A stretch of 15,796 nucleotides of DNA. Source: JAZKFT01 sp043760535 (GTDB taxonomy: Bacteria; Bacteroidota; Bacteroidia; Chitinophagales; Chitinophagaceae). A program made the translations under genes and the position numbers. The stretch covers positions 1 to 15,796 of the forward strand of contig JAYUOV010000113.1 of the NCBI GenBank assembly GCA_043760535.1. Direction: 5' to 3'. How positions within the stretch are numbered: position 1 is the stretch's first letter; the number at the start of each line of letters is the position of its first letter. Below the pieces are notes generated by a model. That model saw only the letters and a program-made list of their open reading frames with translations, was not told the DNA's origin and searched no databases. Below, piece after piece: positions 6,278-13,292 of the stretch.

Positions 6278-7240
6278 CTACACGTTTTTTGCAGCACGTT
6301 CCAGCCTGTCATTTATAGATTTCCCCAAACCCTCGTCTGGCAATTTTTCAGCAATAATTACATCAAGCCCCAGTTTATCCAGCCGATGCAGAGCTGCATA
6401 TAAATTTACAGCTGCTTCGTTCATATTGGCTTTAGCGGAAAGCACTTCCTGATGAACGATATGGGGCATATCTATTTTACCGGAAAACAACAAAAGGCCT
6501 ATTTTTTTACCAGGAAAAGCGTTGATACTTTCTTCAACATTTTTTATTAAATATGTAGTGGTTAGCGGTGCATAATGTTTAGATAACATGCCCGGTGCAT
6601 CTGGGGCTATTTCGTTTTTATTTTTTATTTGAACCTGCCCAATTACCGTTTCAATTTCTTCGATAGCAATAGCTCCTAATCTGTACAAAACAGGTTCATC
6701 GTTTTCAAAGCCAATAATGGTGGATTCAATACCACTTTTACAATCGCCACCATCTAGTACCATCGCAAGTTTTTTACCAAAATAGTCTGCTACATGTGCT
6801 GCTTTTGTGGGGCTAATGCAGCCAAATGGATTGGCACTAGGCGCTGCAAGCGGAAAGCTCAATTGCTGTAAGAGTGCTAACGTTACAGGATGATTGGGCA
6901 TTCTAATGGCTACCGAATCTTTACCGGCAGTAATTATATTGGGTACTGCGGCATTTTTTTTTAAAACCAAAGTGAGGCCACCCGGCCAAAAACTCTTAGC
7001 TAGCAATTGGGCTTTAGGTGGTACGTAACTGGTTAATTGATTCAGTTGCTCATAAGCATGAATATGAACAATAAGTGGGTTAAACAAAGGACGGTTTTTC
7101 ATTGCAAAAATTGTAGAAACCGCTTGCTCACTGTAAATATTACCTGCTAATCCATACACCGTTTCGGTAGGTATGGCAACAACATCATTTTGGTTTAAAA
7201 TTTTTATCGCCTCCTGTATATTATCTGAAATAGTTGTCAT
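6278..7240 (-). CDS. sua5: L-threonylcarbamoyladenylate synthase, Sua5 type
   Basis: A 320-residue cytosolic enzyme that makes threonylcarbamoyl-AMP from threonine, bicarbonate and ATP, the first step of tRNA t6A modification. The YrdC domain (about 10-200) shows PTETVYGL at 24-31, the KxR motif at Lys48-Arg50 followed by PLFNPLIVH, the SAN motif at 135-137 and IESTII at 171-176. The conserved linker APGMLSKHYAP at 215-225 and a roughly 95-residue C-terminal domain mark the long Sua5 form rather than the short TsaC form. It lies 72 bases downstream of prmC on the same strand; prmC and sua5/tsaC pairs are common in bacteria and both act on translation. An A-rich run precedes the ATG. Confidence 0.95.
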   Translation of the reverse strand: MTTISDNIQEAIKILNQNDVVAIPTETVYGLAGNIYSEQAVSTIFAMKNRPLFNPLIVHIHAYEQLNQLTSYVPPKAQLLAKSFWPGGLTLVLKKNAAVPNIITAGKDSVAIRMPNHPVTLALLQQLSFPLAAPSANPFGCISPTKAAHVADYFGKKLAMVLDGGDCKSGIESTIIGFENDEPVLYRLGAIAIEEIETVIGQVQIKNKNEIAPDAPGMLSKHYAPLTTTYLIKNVEESINAFPGKKIGLLLFSGKIDMPHIVHQEVLSAKANMNEAAVNLYAALHRLDKLGLDVIIAEKLPDEGLGKSINDRLERAAKNV

Positions 7241-7312
7241 TTTTTTTCGATTATTAAGGTTTTTTCTACATGTACCCTTTTATTGGATTCACCTGTTGAA
7301 ATTTATTTTCGT

Positions 7313-8179
7313 TTATAGTTTTTCCCAAGCCATTAGCATCCTATCATTTCCATTAATGTCTTTTTTTATTTCGGTTTCGTAGCCATTCTCTTTAAATATT
7401 TGTTGCGTAGCAAGGGCATAATCCTGATGCATTTCTACAAATATTCTACCGCCGTGGTGTAAGAATCTTTTGCCAAAAATGGCTATTTTTTTGTAAAAAA
7501 TTAAAGCATCATTATCGGGTACAAATAAGGCTGTACCTGGCTCCCAGGCTGTTACATGCTTATCCATTTTAGCTTTTTCTATTAGTGGTATATAAGGTGG
7601 ATTACTAATAATTACATGGAAAAGATGAAAAGGCTCCCAGGTGGGCTCATCTAAAAAATTCATGTGTTTAAAGTCTATATCGACCTTGTTTTTAATAGAA
7701 TTTTTTTGTGCTACTTCTAAAGCCTTATTGCTAATATCAATGGCTGTTACTTGCGTTTCTGGTAATAAATGTTTTAGTGTTATTGAAATGCAGCCACTGC
7801 CAGTGCCAACATCAAAAATTTTAGGAAAAGGATGCTGGTATAAAATGTATTTTTCATTGGCCATTACATACGCTACCAATTCTTCGGTTTCCGGCCGTGG
7901 TATCAGCACATTTTCATTTACGTAAAATTTAAGACCCATAAACCAAGCTTCGCCCAGTACATACTGCACAGGTTGGTGCTGCAATAGCTGTTCTTTAGCC
8001 TTATTTATGGCTTTTACGGTACTGGCTTGTAATGCCACACCTTTCTCTATATAGCGTTGTATTTTGGATTTACCCGTGTAGTGTTCCATCACCCAATCGC
8101 AAATGGTAGCAGCCTCACCTTTGGCGTAAATAGTGAGCAATGCAGTCATTAATTCTTGTTGATGAGTACCAATGTTCAT
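7313..8179 (-). CDS. prmC: peptide chain release factor N5-glutamine methyltransferase
   Basis: A 288-residue cytosolic methyltransferase that modifies the glutamine of the GGQ motif in release factors RF1 and RF2 using S-adenosylmethionine. The N-terminal helical domain (1-75) ends in the QPVQYVLGEAWFMGL segment, IPRPETEELV is at 93-102, the SAM loop DVGTGSGCIS at 123-132, and the catalytic NPPY at 193-196. Length matches the family (about 280-290). The start at 8179 is supported because residues 6-36 align with the usual PrmC N-terminus; the ATG at residue 11 would cut this helix. It is divergent from ribD with 54 bases between the start codons, and is followed by sua5. Confidence 0.96.
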   Translation of the reverse strand: MNIGTHQQELMTALLTIYAKGEAATICDWVMEHYTGKSKIQRYIEKGVALQASTVKAINKAKEQLLQHQPVQYVLGEAWFMGLKFYVNENVLIPRPETEELVAYVMANEKYILYQHPFPKIFDVGTGSGCISITLKHLLPETQVTAIDISNKALEVAQKNSIKNKVDIDFKHMNFLDEPTWEPFHLFHVIISNPPYIPLIEKAKMDKHVTAWEPGTALFVPDNDALIFYKKIAIFGKRFLHHGGRIFVEMHQDYALATQQIFKENGYETEIKKDINGNDRMLMAWEKL

Positions 8180-8183
8180 ACTG

Positions 8184-8191
8184 CAAACTTA
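8184..8191 (-). promoter_or_regulatory. candidate -7 box for prmC
   Basis: The minus strand reads TAAGTTTG, an exact TAnnTTTG match to the Bacteroidota housekeeping -7 element, ending 5 bases from the prmC ATG. A well-spaced -33 TTTG is not seen. If used, the transcript would be nearly leaderless, which lowers confidence. Confidence 0.3.
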
Positions 8192-8209
8192 ACCGAATGT
8201 AACCGTGCT

Positions 8210-8217
8210 TACATTTG
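8210..8217 (+). promoter_or_regulatory. candidate -7 box for ribD
   Basis: TACATTTG matches TAnnTTTG exactly and lies 16 bases before the ribD ATG, inside the 54-base divergent gap. No clear -33 TTTG is found at the right distance. Confidence 0.4.
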
Positions 8218-8233
8218 CCCACATAATTTAAAA

Positions 8234-9277
8234 ATGCAAAACCACGAAACCTACATGCACCGCTGCCTGCAACTGGCCCAACAGGGTGCAGGCAATGTGG
8301 CTCCCAACCCCATGGTGGGTGCTGTGTTGGTGTGCGAAGGCCGCATAATTGGCGAAGGCTGCCATCAGCAATATGGCGGGCCACATGCAGAGGTAAATTG
8401 TATTAAAAGTGTTGTCAGATCTGATACACATCTAATCGTGGCATCCACCATTTATGTAAGCCTGGAACCCTGTGCCCATTTTGGTAAAACGCCACCTTGT
8501 GCCGATTTAATTATTGGCCATAAAATACCTAAAGCTGTAATCGGCTGCCGAGATCCATTTGAAGCAGTAAATGGCAAAGGCATTGAAAAATTACAAAAGG
8601 CTGGTGTGGAAGTATCCACCGGAATTTTGGAAAATGAATGTAAGGAATTGAACAAAAGATTCTTTACATTCCACAATAAACAGCGGCCTTATATTATTTT
8701 AAAATGGGCCCAAAGCAGCAATGGAAAAATGGCTTCGGATAGCAACGAAAGAATATTAATTAGCAACGATTACAGTAACCGGCTGGTGCATAAATGGCGG
8801 GCTGAGGAAGTGGCCATTATGGTAGGCCCCAATACAGCCCAGAAAGATAATCCATCGCTTACTACCAGATTATGGAAAGGAAGTAATCCTGTAAGAATAT
8901 TGCTGGATATGCATTTGCGGCTGCCAGCATCTTTGCTATTATTGGATGGCAGTGTAAAGACAATTGTATGTAACGGAATAAAGGAAGAAGAACTTTACCC
9001 GAATCTGATATATGTAAAACTGGAAAAAAATGGTTCAATTTTGGAACAGGTGTGTAAAATTTTGTACCAAAAAAACATCCAATCTGTATTGGTGGAAGGT
9101 GGCGCCAAACTGCTGCAATCGTTTATTGACCAAAATTTATTTGATGAAATAAGGGTAATAGAAAATACAGGCTTAATAATAGAAGATGGACTGGCCGCAC
9201 CACAGTTTTTTAATATGGCTTTAAAAGCGCAATGGAAGCTAATGGAGGATGAGATAAAAATATTTGCAACGATGTAG
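8234..9277 (+). CDS. ribD: bifunctional riboflavin deaminase/reductase RibD
   Basis: A 347-residue cytosolic enzyme for two steps of riboflavin synthesis: deamination of the pyrimidine from GTP cyclohydrolase II, then side-chain reduction with NADPH. The N-terminal deaminase domain (1-145) has NPMVGAVLV at 25-33, the zinc and catalytic motif HAE (His51, Glu53) and PCAHFGKTPPC with Cys80 and Cys89. The reductase domain (about 148-347) shows LKWAQSSNGKMA, a WRAEEVAIMVGPNTAQKDNPSLTTR segment and a VEGGAKLLQSFI motif; its last part is rather divergent. I start at 8234 because the upstream in-frame ATG at 8156 overlaps prmC and adds a non-homologous 26 residues. The yigZ-like and methyltransferase genes follow closely, suggesting one transcript. 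Confidence 0.95.
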   Translation: MQNHETYMHRCLQLAQQGAGNVAPNPMVGAVLVCEGRIIGEGCHQQYGGPHAEVNCIKSVVRSDTHLIVASTIYVSLEPCAHFGKTPPCADLIIGHKIPKAVIGCRDPFEAVNGKGIEKLQKAGVEVSTGILENECKELNKRFFTFHNKQRPYIILKWAQSSNGKMASDSNERILISNDYSNRLVHKWRAEEVAIMVGPNTAQKDNPSLTTRLWKGSNPVRILLDMHLRLPASLLLLDGSVKTIVCNGIKEEELYPNLIYVKLEKNGSILEQVCKILYQKNIQSVLVEGGAKLLQSFIDQNLFDEIRVIENTGLIIEDGLAAPQFFNMALKAQWKLMEDEIKIFATM

Positions 9278-9300
9278 GGGTACGGCTTGCCCGTACCCCT
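9276..9300. repeat. perfect 10-bp hairpin across the ribD stop
   Basis: AGGGGTACGG (9276-9285) and CCGTACCCCT (9291-9300) pair perfectly around a CTTGC loop. The last two bases of the ribD stop codon are in the stem, and a TTG that could start the next gene (9287) is in the loop. It is not followed by a T-run on the plus strand, so it does not look like an ordinary terminator for ribD; it resembles a REP-type palindrome. Confidence 0.75.
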
Positions 9301-9325
9301 CAAAACAAAAAAATTAACTCAAAAA

Positions 9326-9925
9326 TTGGATAGTTATTTTACCATAGAACAACCGGCATTAGCTGAATTTAAAGACAGAGGCAGTAAGTTTTTGGCGTAT
9401 GCATATCCCATTGCTTCGCTAGATGATTTTAAACTGAAGTTGGCCAATTTAAAAAAGGAACATCCTAAAGCAGTGCACCATTGTTTTGCTTACCGCATTG
9501 GTACCGACGGAAATATGTTTCGGGTAAGCGATGATGGCGAGCCAAGTGGTTCGGCTGGTAAGCCCATGCTTGGCCAACTGGATAGCAGGCAACTCACCAA
9601 TACTGCGGTAATAGTAGTACGCTATTTTGGTGGGGTTTTATTGGGCGTACCCGGCCTTATAAATGCTTACAAAACGGCCACAGTGCTTGCTTTGCAGCTA
9701 GTGCCTACTGTAGAAAAATCCATTGAAGTACACTATAATGTGCATTGTAATTACAATGACCTGAACGACGTTATGACCATCATTAAGCAATATAACTGCA
9801 CGGTTATTAATCAGGAGATGAGCCTTTTTTGTTCAGTAGATTTTGGCATAGCCAAAAATAGATTGGAGCAGGTACTGCATAAACTCAACGATATGCACGG
9901 CATTGAATTTAAAAAAATAAACTAG
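9326..9925 (+). CDS. yigZ: IMPACT/YigZ family protein
   Basis: About 199 residues from the TTG at 9326. The N-terminal UPF0029/IMPACT domain is clear: GSKFLAYAYPI, AVHHCFAYRIG, DDGEPSGSAGKPML and VVRYFGGVLLGVPGLINAY in order, followed by a ferredoxin-like C-terminal domain. In bacteria the family is linked to ribosome or translation-factor biology, but the biochemical role is not settled. No in-frame ATG exists before the conserved core, so the start must be non-ATG: TTG at 9326, giving MDSYFTIEQP as in relatives and preceded by an A-rich run, fits better than TTG at 9287 within the hairpin loop. The methyltransferase gene starts 36 bases after its stop. Confidence 0.9.
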   Translation: MDSYFTIEQPALAEFKDRGSKFLAYAYPIASLDDFKLKLANLKKEHPKAVHHCFAYRIGTDGNMFRVSDDGEPSGSAGKPMLGQLDSRQLTNTAVIVVRYFGGVLLGVPGLINAYKTATVLALQLVPTVEKSIEVHYNVHCNYNDLNDVMTIIKQYNCTVINQEMSLFCSVDFGIAKNRLEQVLHKLNDMHGIEFKKIN

Positions 9926-9930
9926 CTTTC

Positions 9931-9961
9931 AAATCATAAAACATAAATCACAAATCATAAT
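9931..9961 (+). repeat. AAATCATA words before the methyltransferase gene
   Basis: The coding strand reads AAATCATAAA, ACATAAATCA, CAAATCATAA, near-tandem 9-10-base words ending directly at the ATG at 9962. They are A-rich and replace a Shine-Dalgarno site, like the exbB leader words. Confidence 0.8.
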
Positions 9962-10651
9962 ATGGTCTATCTCATACCCACAATACTTGCCGAAGGTGTA
10001 ACAGAAACCATACCTGCCTATGTGCTGGATGCTGTAAAACAATGCAATGTTTTTTTTGTAGAAAATGAACGTACAGCAAGGCGTTTTTTAAAAAGTATCT
10101 GGCGGGAAATGGTGATAGACAATTACCAATGGTATGCCATACATAAGGCCGAGGATGAAGTGCTACGTCAATTTGCGGCGCACATAAAAAAAAGCGATAC
10201 TATCGGTATTCTCAGCGAAGCAGGCTGCCCTGGAGTAGCCGACCCCGGACAGATATTAGTTGCCAAAGCACAAGAATTGAATGCTGTTATAAAGCCCTTG
10301 GTTGGCCCATCATCCATTCTAATGGCGCTTATGGCAAGTGGCATGAATGGGCAGGCTTTCTCTTTTAATGGCTATTTGCCCATAGATGCAGCCGAAAGAA
10401 GGAAGCAATTACTACTGTTGGAAGATGATGCGATTAAAAAAAATACTGCACAGATTTTTATAGAAACCCCTTTTAGAAACGATGCCCTGCTAAAAGAAAT
10501 TTTGCAAAGTTGCAAGCCCACAACAAGGCTTTGTATTGCAGTAGATATAACTGCTGCCACAGAATCTATAGCCACAAAAAAAATAGAAGAATGGAAAAAA
10601 GCTATACCGGCATTGCATAAAAGGCCGGCTATATTTTTATTAGGTGTGTAG
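9962..10651 (+). CDS. RsmI-like SAM-dependent methyltransferase (tetrapyrrole methylase fold)
   Basis: A 229-residue protein related to RsmI, the 16S rRNA 2'-O-methyltransferase for C1402. It keeps the glycine motif SEAGCPGVADPG (85-96), VGPSSILMALMASG (114-127), FSFNGYLP (133-140) and IFIETPFRN (165-173), and ends in the FLLGV tail. It lacks the usual RsmI opening with ATPIGNL and the C-terminal domain (RsmI is about 280 residues), so it is probably the short paralogue found in Bacteroidota besides true RsmI; the target is unknown. It is likely the last gene of the ribD, yigZ set. Confidence 0.85.
   Translation: MVYLIPTILAEGVTETIPAYVLDAVKQCNVFFVENERTARRFLKSIWREMVIDNYQWYAIHKAEDEVLRQFAAHIKKSDTIGILSEAGCPGVADPGQILVAKAQELNAVIKPLVGPSSILMALMASGMNGQAFSFNGYLPIDAAERRKQLLLLEDDAIKKNTAQIFIETPFRNDALLKEILQSCKPTTRLCIAVDITAATESIATKKIEEWKKAIPALHKRPAIFLLGV
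10629..10650 (+). repeat. 22-nt direct repeat, copy 1 (3' end of the methyltransferase gene)
   Basis: This stretch encodes the final FLLGV and part of the stop codon. It matches 11429-11450 at 20 of 22 positions without gaps, exactly 800 bases away. Confidence 0.7.
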
Positions 10652-10851
10652 CAAAGAAACAGGTGTCTGTAGCTCTGTTACTTCAATCTTTAATATGGTA
10701 ACTAAACACTAAGTATAAGAAATAAATATTGCTTGTTATTATGTACAATGACCAAAATTTCAGTTATTGTAAATAAAGTTACTACATAAATAAATATTGA
10801 AATCTGGCTTATGTATGCCTATTTTTTGCAAAATATTTTTGTGTACCGTAT
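10652..10851. other. 200-base gap without a visible gene
   Basis: AT-rich sequence between the convergent methyltransferase and membrane-protein genes. I see no gene, no convincing terminator stem and no RNA signature in it. Confidence 0.5.
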
Positions 10852-11238
10852 TTACTTAACAATCTGTTTTATTATTAACGAGACGAACAAACTCGATAAT
10901 GTTCCTATCCCTATCATTGTGCTAAGTGTTAATAAATGCTTCAACACATTTATTCCTGAATTTGGATTTACGAATGTTATAATATAAACGTATGAAATCA
11001 AAGTCATTACCATAAAAGTCAGAAATCCAGTAAGAAATAATTTACTTAGGGTAATCTTCGTTTTTTTGTGTGATACTGCAATTGTTACTATAGCTGCAAT
11101 TAATAAAATTGGATAAGGTGTAATTTGTAAGTGGCCATTTGTTGTTAATATGGTAGCAATAATTAGGGCAATGCCGCCAATAGTGCCCCAAAATAAACTC
11201 GTACAAGTAATGTTTGTGTAATACTGTTTGATTGTCAT
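10852..11238 (-). CDS. small four-helix membrane protein, unknown function
   Basis: A 128-residue protein with four hydrophobic segments (about 15-32, 41-57, 67-90 and 104-124) separated by short polar loops, including a basic loop with HKKTKITLSK near 57-66. I do not recognise a family; the size and helix count resemble small Bacteroidota inner-membrane proteins. Its codons are markedly AT-rich compared with neighbours such as bshA or pepT. It lies between the two 22-nt direct repeats, inside an AT-rich 800-base segment, which makes later acquisition possible. The ATG at 11236-11238 is preceded by an A/T-rich leader. No partner gene is evident. Confidence 0.6.
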   Translation of the reverse strand: MTIKQYYTNITCTSLFWGTIGGIALIIATILTTNGHLQITPYPILLIAAIVTIAVSHKKTKITLSKLFLTGFLTFMVMTLISYVYIITFVNPNSGINVLKHLLTLSTMIGIGTLSSLFVSLIIKQIVK

Positions 11239-11428
11239 AATTTTAAATTTTTTTTAAAATAAGACCAAATTTTTAAATAAATCTAATGTTTACTCTATTA
11301 TTAACTAACTTTTTAATAGCATAACTTACAGCTAACTGAACTTTTTAAGGCTTAATATTTTCTACTTTTTTTAATAGCTTTTTTACGGCCTATATTAAGA
11401 TACTCAATTGCTACAAAATTGGAAGCCT

Positions 11429-11450
11429 CTGTATTTTTATTAGGGGTGTA
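11429..11450 (+). repeat. 22-nt direct repeat, copy 2 (FLLGV-stop remnant)
   Basis: Copy of 10629-10650 with two mismatches. In the matching frame it reads VFLLGV then a TAA stop, and 8 residues upstream the same frame holds SIATK, a string also found in the methyltransferase (residues 202-206). This suggests a decayed duplicate of the gene end, or a site restored by insertion. Confidence 0.5.
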
Positions 11451-11465
11451 AAACCGTTTTTCAAT

Positions 11466-11531
11466 AGTTCACCTGTTTACGAGTTCCAATATTACTTTAG
11501 AAAACCATGTAAACATGTTAACCAGTGAACT
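11466..11531. repeat. spaced inverted words AGTTCAC/GTGAACT and GTTTAC/GTAAAC
   Basis: AGTTCAC (11466-11472) and GTTTAC (11475-11480) are mirrored by GTAAAC (11509-11514) and GTGAACT (11525-11531). The arrangement is nested but with unequal spacers, so a perfect hairpin is unlikely. It lies just downstream of the 125-residue minus-strand gene. Confidence 0.4.
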
Positions 11532-11542
11532 AATAAACCAAA

Positions 11543-11920
11543 CTACCGAACCCCACAATCCACCAGTTCTTTCACTTTGTCCACCCTATCTACTATGTAT
11601 TTGGTATTGCCTCTCCATGGTACAGCGCCCAGATATTCTTTATAATGCAGGTCGAAACATTTGCCACTGTTGGTTTCTAAAATATGGGCTATGGAATCGT
11701 TAGCTACGCTAAAAACAAACTCATTGCTCTGCATTAATTCTTTGTTGCCTCTTTGTATCATTTTAGCTTCCCAGGTTTTAAACAGGTAGCCTTTTTTAAC
11801 TACATAGTTTAGTTCTCCAGATTTTACGCCTTCGCCAAAAACAAAGTAAAACCGCCACCAAAACAGGATGGTAACGATTAGCAACACTATTAAAGAGGTT
11901 ACTATAGCAAACTTTCTCAT
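11543..11920 (-). CDS. conserved hypothetical membrane-anchored protein
   Basis: A 125-residue protein with one N-terminal membrane helix or uncleaved signal anchor (about 4-24, ending in a WWRFYFVFGEGVKSGEL region) and a soluble domain outside. The soluble part has the pattern EGVKSGELNYVVKKGYLFKTWEAKM, FSVAND, and near the end LHYKEYLGAVPWRGNTKYIVDRV. I recall similar small proteins as conserved in Bacteroidota, sometimes given misleading enzyme names in databases; no catalytic motif is visible, so I assign no function. It is divergent from bshA across a 227-base gap. Confidence 0.75.
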   Translation of the reverse strand: MRKFAIVTSLIVLLIVTILFWWRFYFVFGEGVKSGELNYVVKKGYLFKTWEAKMIQRGNKELMQSNEFVFSVANDSIAHILETNSGKCFDLHYKEYLGAVPWRGNTKYIVDRVDKVKELVDCGVR

Positions 11921-12005
11921 AAATACAATTATTGTAGTTCAAAAATAATGATTCGGCTTACATAGCCACAGATTATATTATTCAGTTGGCCCTGCGAATC
12001 CTGTT

Positions 12006-12031
12006 GGCAGTTTAGCAGGTGGCAGTTTGCA
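12006..12031 (-). repeat. two GGCAGTTT-GCA words upstream of the 125-residue gene
   Basis: GGCAGTTTAGCA (12006-12017) and GGCAGTTTGCA (12021-12031) form a near-tandem pair. On the minus strand, the coding strand of the neighbouring gene, they read TGCTAAACTGCC. The same TGCTAACTGCC word appears on the plus strand before bshA. Confidence 0.6.
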
Positions 12032-12037
12032 AAAATA
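12030..12037 (-). promoter_or_regulatory. candidate -7 box for the 125-residue gene
   Basis: The minus strand reads TATTTTTG, a TAnnTTTG match, about 110 bases before the start at 11920. No -33 TTTG is visible at the right distance, and the sequence is simple, so this is weak. Confidence 0.22.
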
Positions 12038-12065
12038 ATTTTACAGCATGAAATTGTAAAAGAAC

Positions 12066-12099
12066 AGCAGTTAAGCTTACTGATAACTGCTAACTGCCC
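12066..12099 (+). repeat. AACTGCT words and hairpin in the bshA leader
   Basis: AGCAGTTA (12066-12073) and TAACTGCT (12084-12091) form a perfect 8-bp inverted repeat with a 10-base spacer, followed by a further TAACTGCCC. The words ACTGATAACTGCTAACTGCC are near-tandem. They end about 50 bases before the bshA ATG. Confidence 0.6.
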
Positions 12100-12147
12100 A
12101 ATGCTGCATAATAAATCGTTACTTCGCCATCTATTATTTTTAGTTTT

Positions 12148-13269
12148 ATGAGAATAGGAATTGTTTGCTACCCAACCTTTGGTGGTAGCGGTGTATTGGC
12201 TACCGAACTGGGCAAAGCACTTGCCAGCAAAGGCCATCAGATTCATTTTATTACCTATCAGCAGCCCGTGCGGCTTAGTGCTTTTAGTGCCAATATATTT
12301 TATCATGAGGTAAGGGTACCCACCTATCCATTGTTCGATTATCCGCCTTATGAAGTGGCACTAGCAAGTACCATGGTAGATGTGGCCATTAACCAAAATC
12401 TGGATTTGCTGCATGTACATTACGCCATACCCCATGCCTCGGCAGCATACCTGGCCAAAAAAATTCTCGAAAAAAATGAGGGAAGAACCATACCAGTAAT
12501 TACCACTTTACACGGTACCGATATTACCCTGGTTGGTAAAGACAAAACCTACGAACCTGTAGTTACTTTCAGTATTAACGAAAGCGATGGCATTACTGCT
12601 GTATCTAACAATCTGCGGGATGAAACCTACCGCTATTTCGATATTAAAAAAGAGATAGACGTTATTTACAATTTTGTGGATGTAAGCCGGTTTTCGAAAA
12701 AACCAATAGATGCGTTTAGAAAGGCACTGGCACCCAATGGCGAAAGGGTGCTGATACACGCCAGTAACTTTAGAAAAATTAAAAGGGTAAACGATGTCAT
12801 CCAGATTTTTGCCAAAGTAAATAAGGTAATGCCTAGCATGCTAATGATGGTAGGCGATGGCCCCGAAAGACCTGCTGCCGAAGAGCTTTGCCGCGAATTG
12901 GGCATTTGCGACAATGTTCGATTTGTTGGTAAACAAGAGCAGATGGAAGAAATACTGGTCATCAGCGATTTGTTTTTACTTACTTCCGATTACGAAAGTT
13001 TTGGACTGAGTGCTTTGGAAGCTATGGCCGCCCATGTGCCGGTGGTAAGTACCAATGCAGGCGGTTTGCCCGAGATCAATATCCATGGCGTAACCGGCTA
13101 TATGGCCAATGTAGGCGATGTAGAAGCCATGGGTAATTTTGCCATTGATATTTTACAAAATGATGAACGACTAAACCAATTTAAAAATGCCGCTTATGAG
13201 CAGGCATTAAAATTCGACATTCACAATGTGGTGCCGCAATATGAGAAGTTGTACGAAAGGTTTTTATAA
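12148..13269 (+). CDS. bshA: N-acetyl-alpha-D-glucosaminyl L-malate synthase BshA
   Basis: A 373-residue cytosolic GT4-family, GT-B-fold glycosyltransferase that joins L-malate and UDP-N-acetylglucosamine, the first step of bacillithiol synthesis. Motifs in order: YPTFGGSGVLATELG (8-22, glycine loop), HVHYAIPHASAAYLA (89-103), TTLHGTDIT (119-127), HASNFRKIKRV (204-213), VGDGPER (235-241) and DYESFGLSALEAMA (281-294), the donor-binding E-x7-E pattern. MRIGIVCYP is the normal start and length matches the family (about 375-380). The bshB and bshC genes are not in the window. A terminator follows at 13293-13325, so the gene probably ends its own transcript. Confidence 0.96.
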   Translation: MRIGIVCYPTFGGSGVLATELGKALASKGHQIHFITYQQPVRLSAFSANIFYHEVRVPTYPLFDYPPYEVALASTMVDVAINQNLDLLHVHYAIPHASAAYLAKKILEKNEGRTIPVITTLHGTDITLVGKDKTYEPVVTFSINESDGITAVSNNLRDETYRYFDIKKEIDVIYNFVDVSRFSKKPIDAFRKALAPNGERVLIHASNFRKIKRVNDVIQIFAKVNKVMPSMLMMVGDGPERPAAEELCRELGICDNVRFVGKQEQMEEILVISDLFLLTSDYESFGLSALEAMAAHVPVVSTNAGGLPEINIHGVTGYMANVGDVEAMGNFAIDILQNDERLNQFKNAAYEQALKFDIHNVVPQYEKLYERFL

Positions 13270-13292
13270 AATTTCCGGTAGGTGAAGTACAT

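Larger units (their letters stand above)
11239..11542. other. 304-base AT-rich gap
   Basis: No gene is supported. It holds copy 2 of the 22-nt direct repeat (11429-11450), a short open frame before it whose last residues imitate the methyltransferase C-terminus, and spaced inverted words at 11466-11531. Confidence 0.55.

Noticed and set aside
8156..8233. 26-residue N-terminal extension of RibD
   Set aside because: It overlaps the start of prmC on the other strand and would place both candidate promoters inside coding sequence; RibD homology begins after 8234.
9276..9300. Rho-independent terminator of ribD
   Set aside because: The stem is strong but is followed by A bases, not T, on the transcribed strand, and the next gene continues closely on the same strand.
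11929..12306. 125-codon minus-strand open frame across the bshA start
   Set aside because: It overlaps the conserved N-terminus of bshA and its translation is cysteine- and serine-rich without any recognisable pattern.
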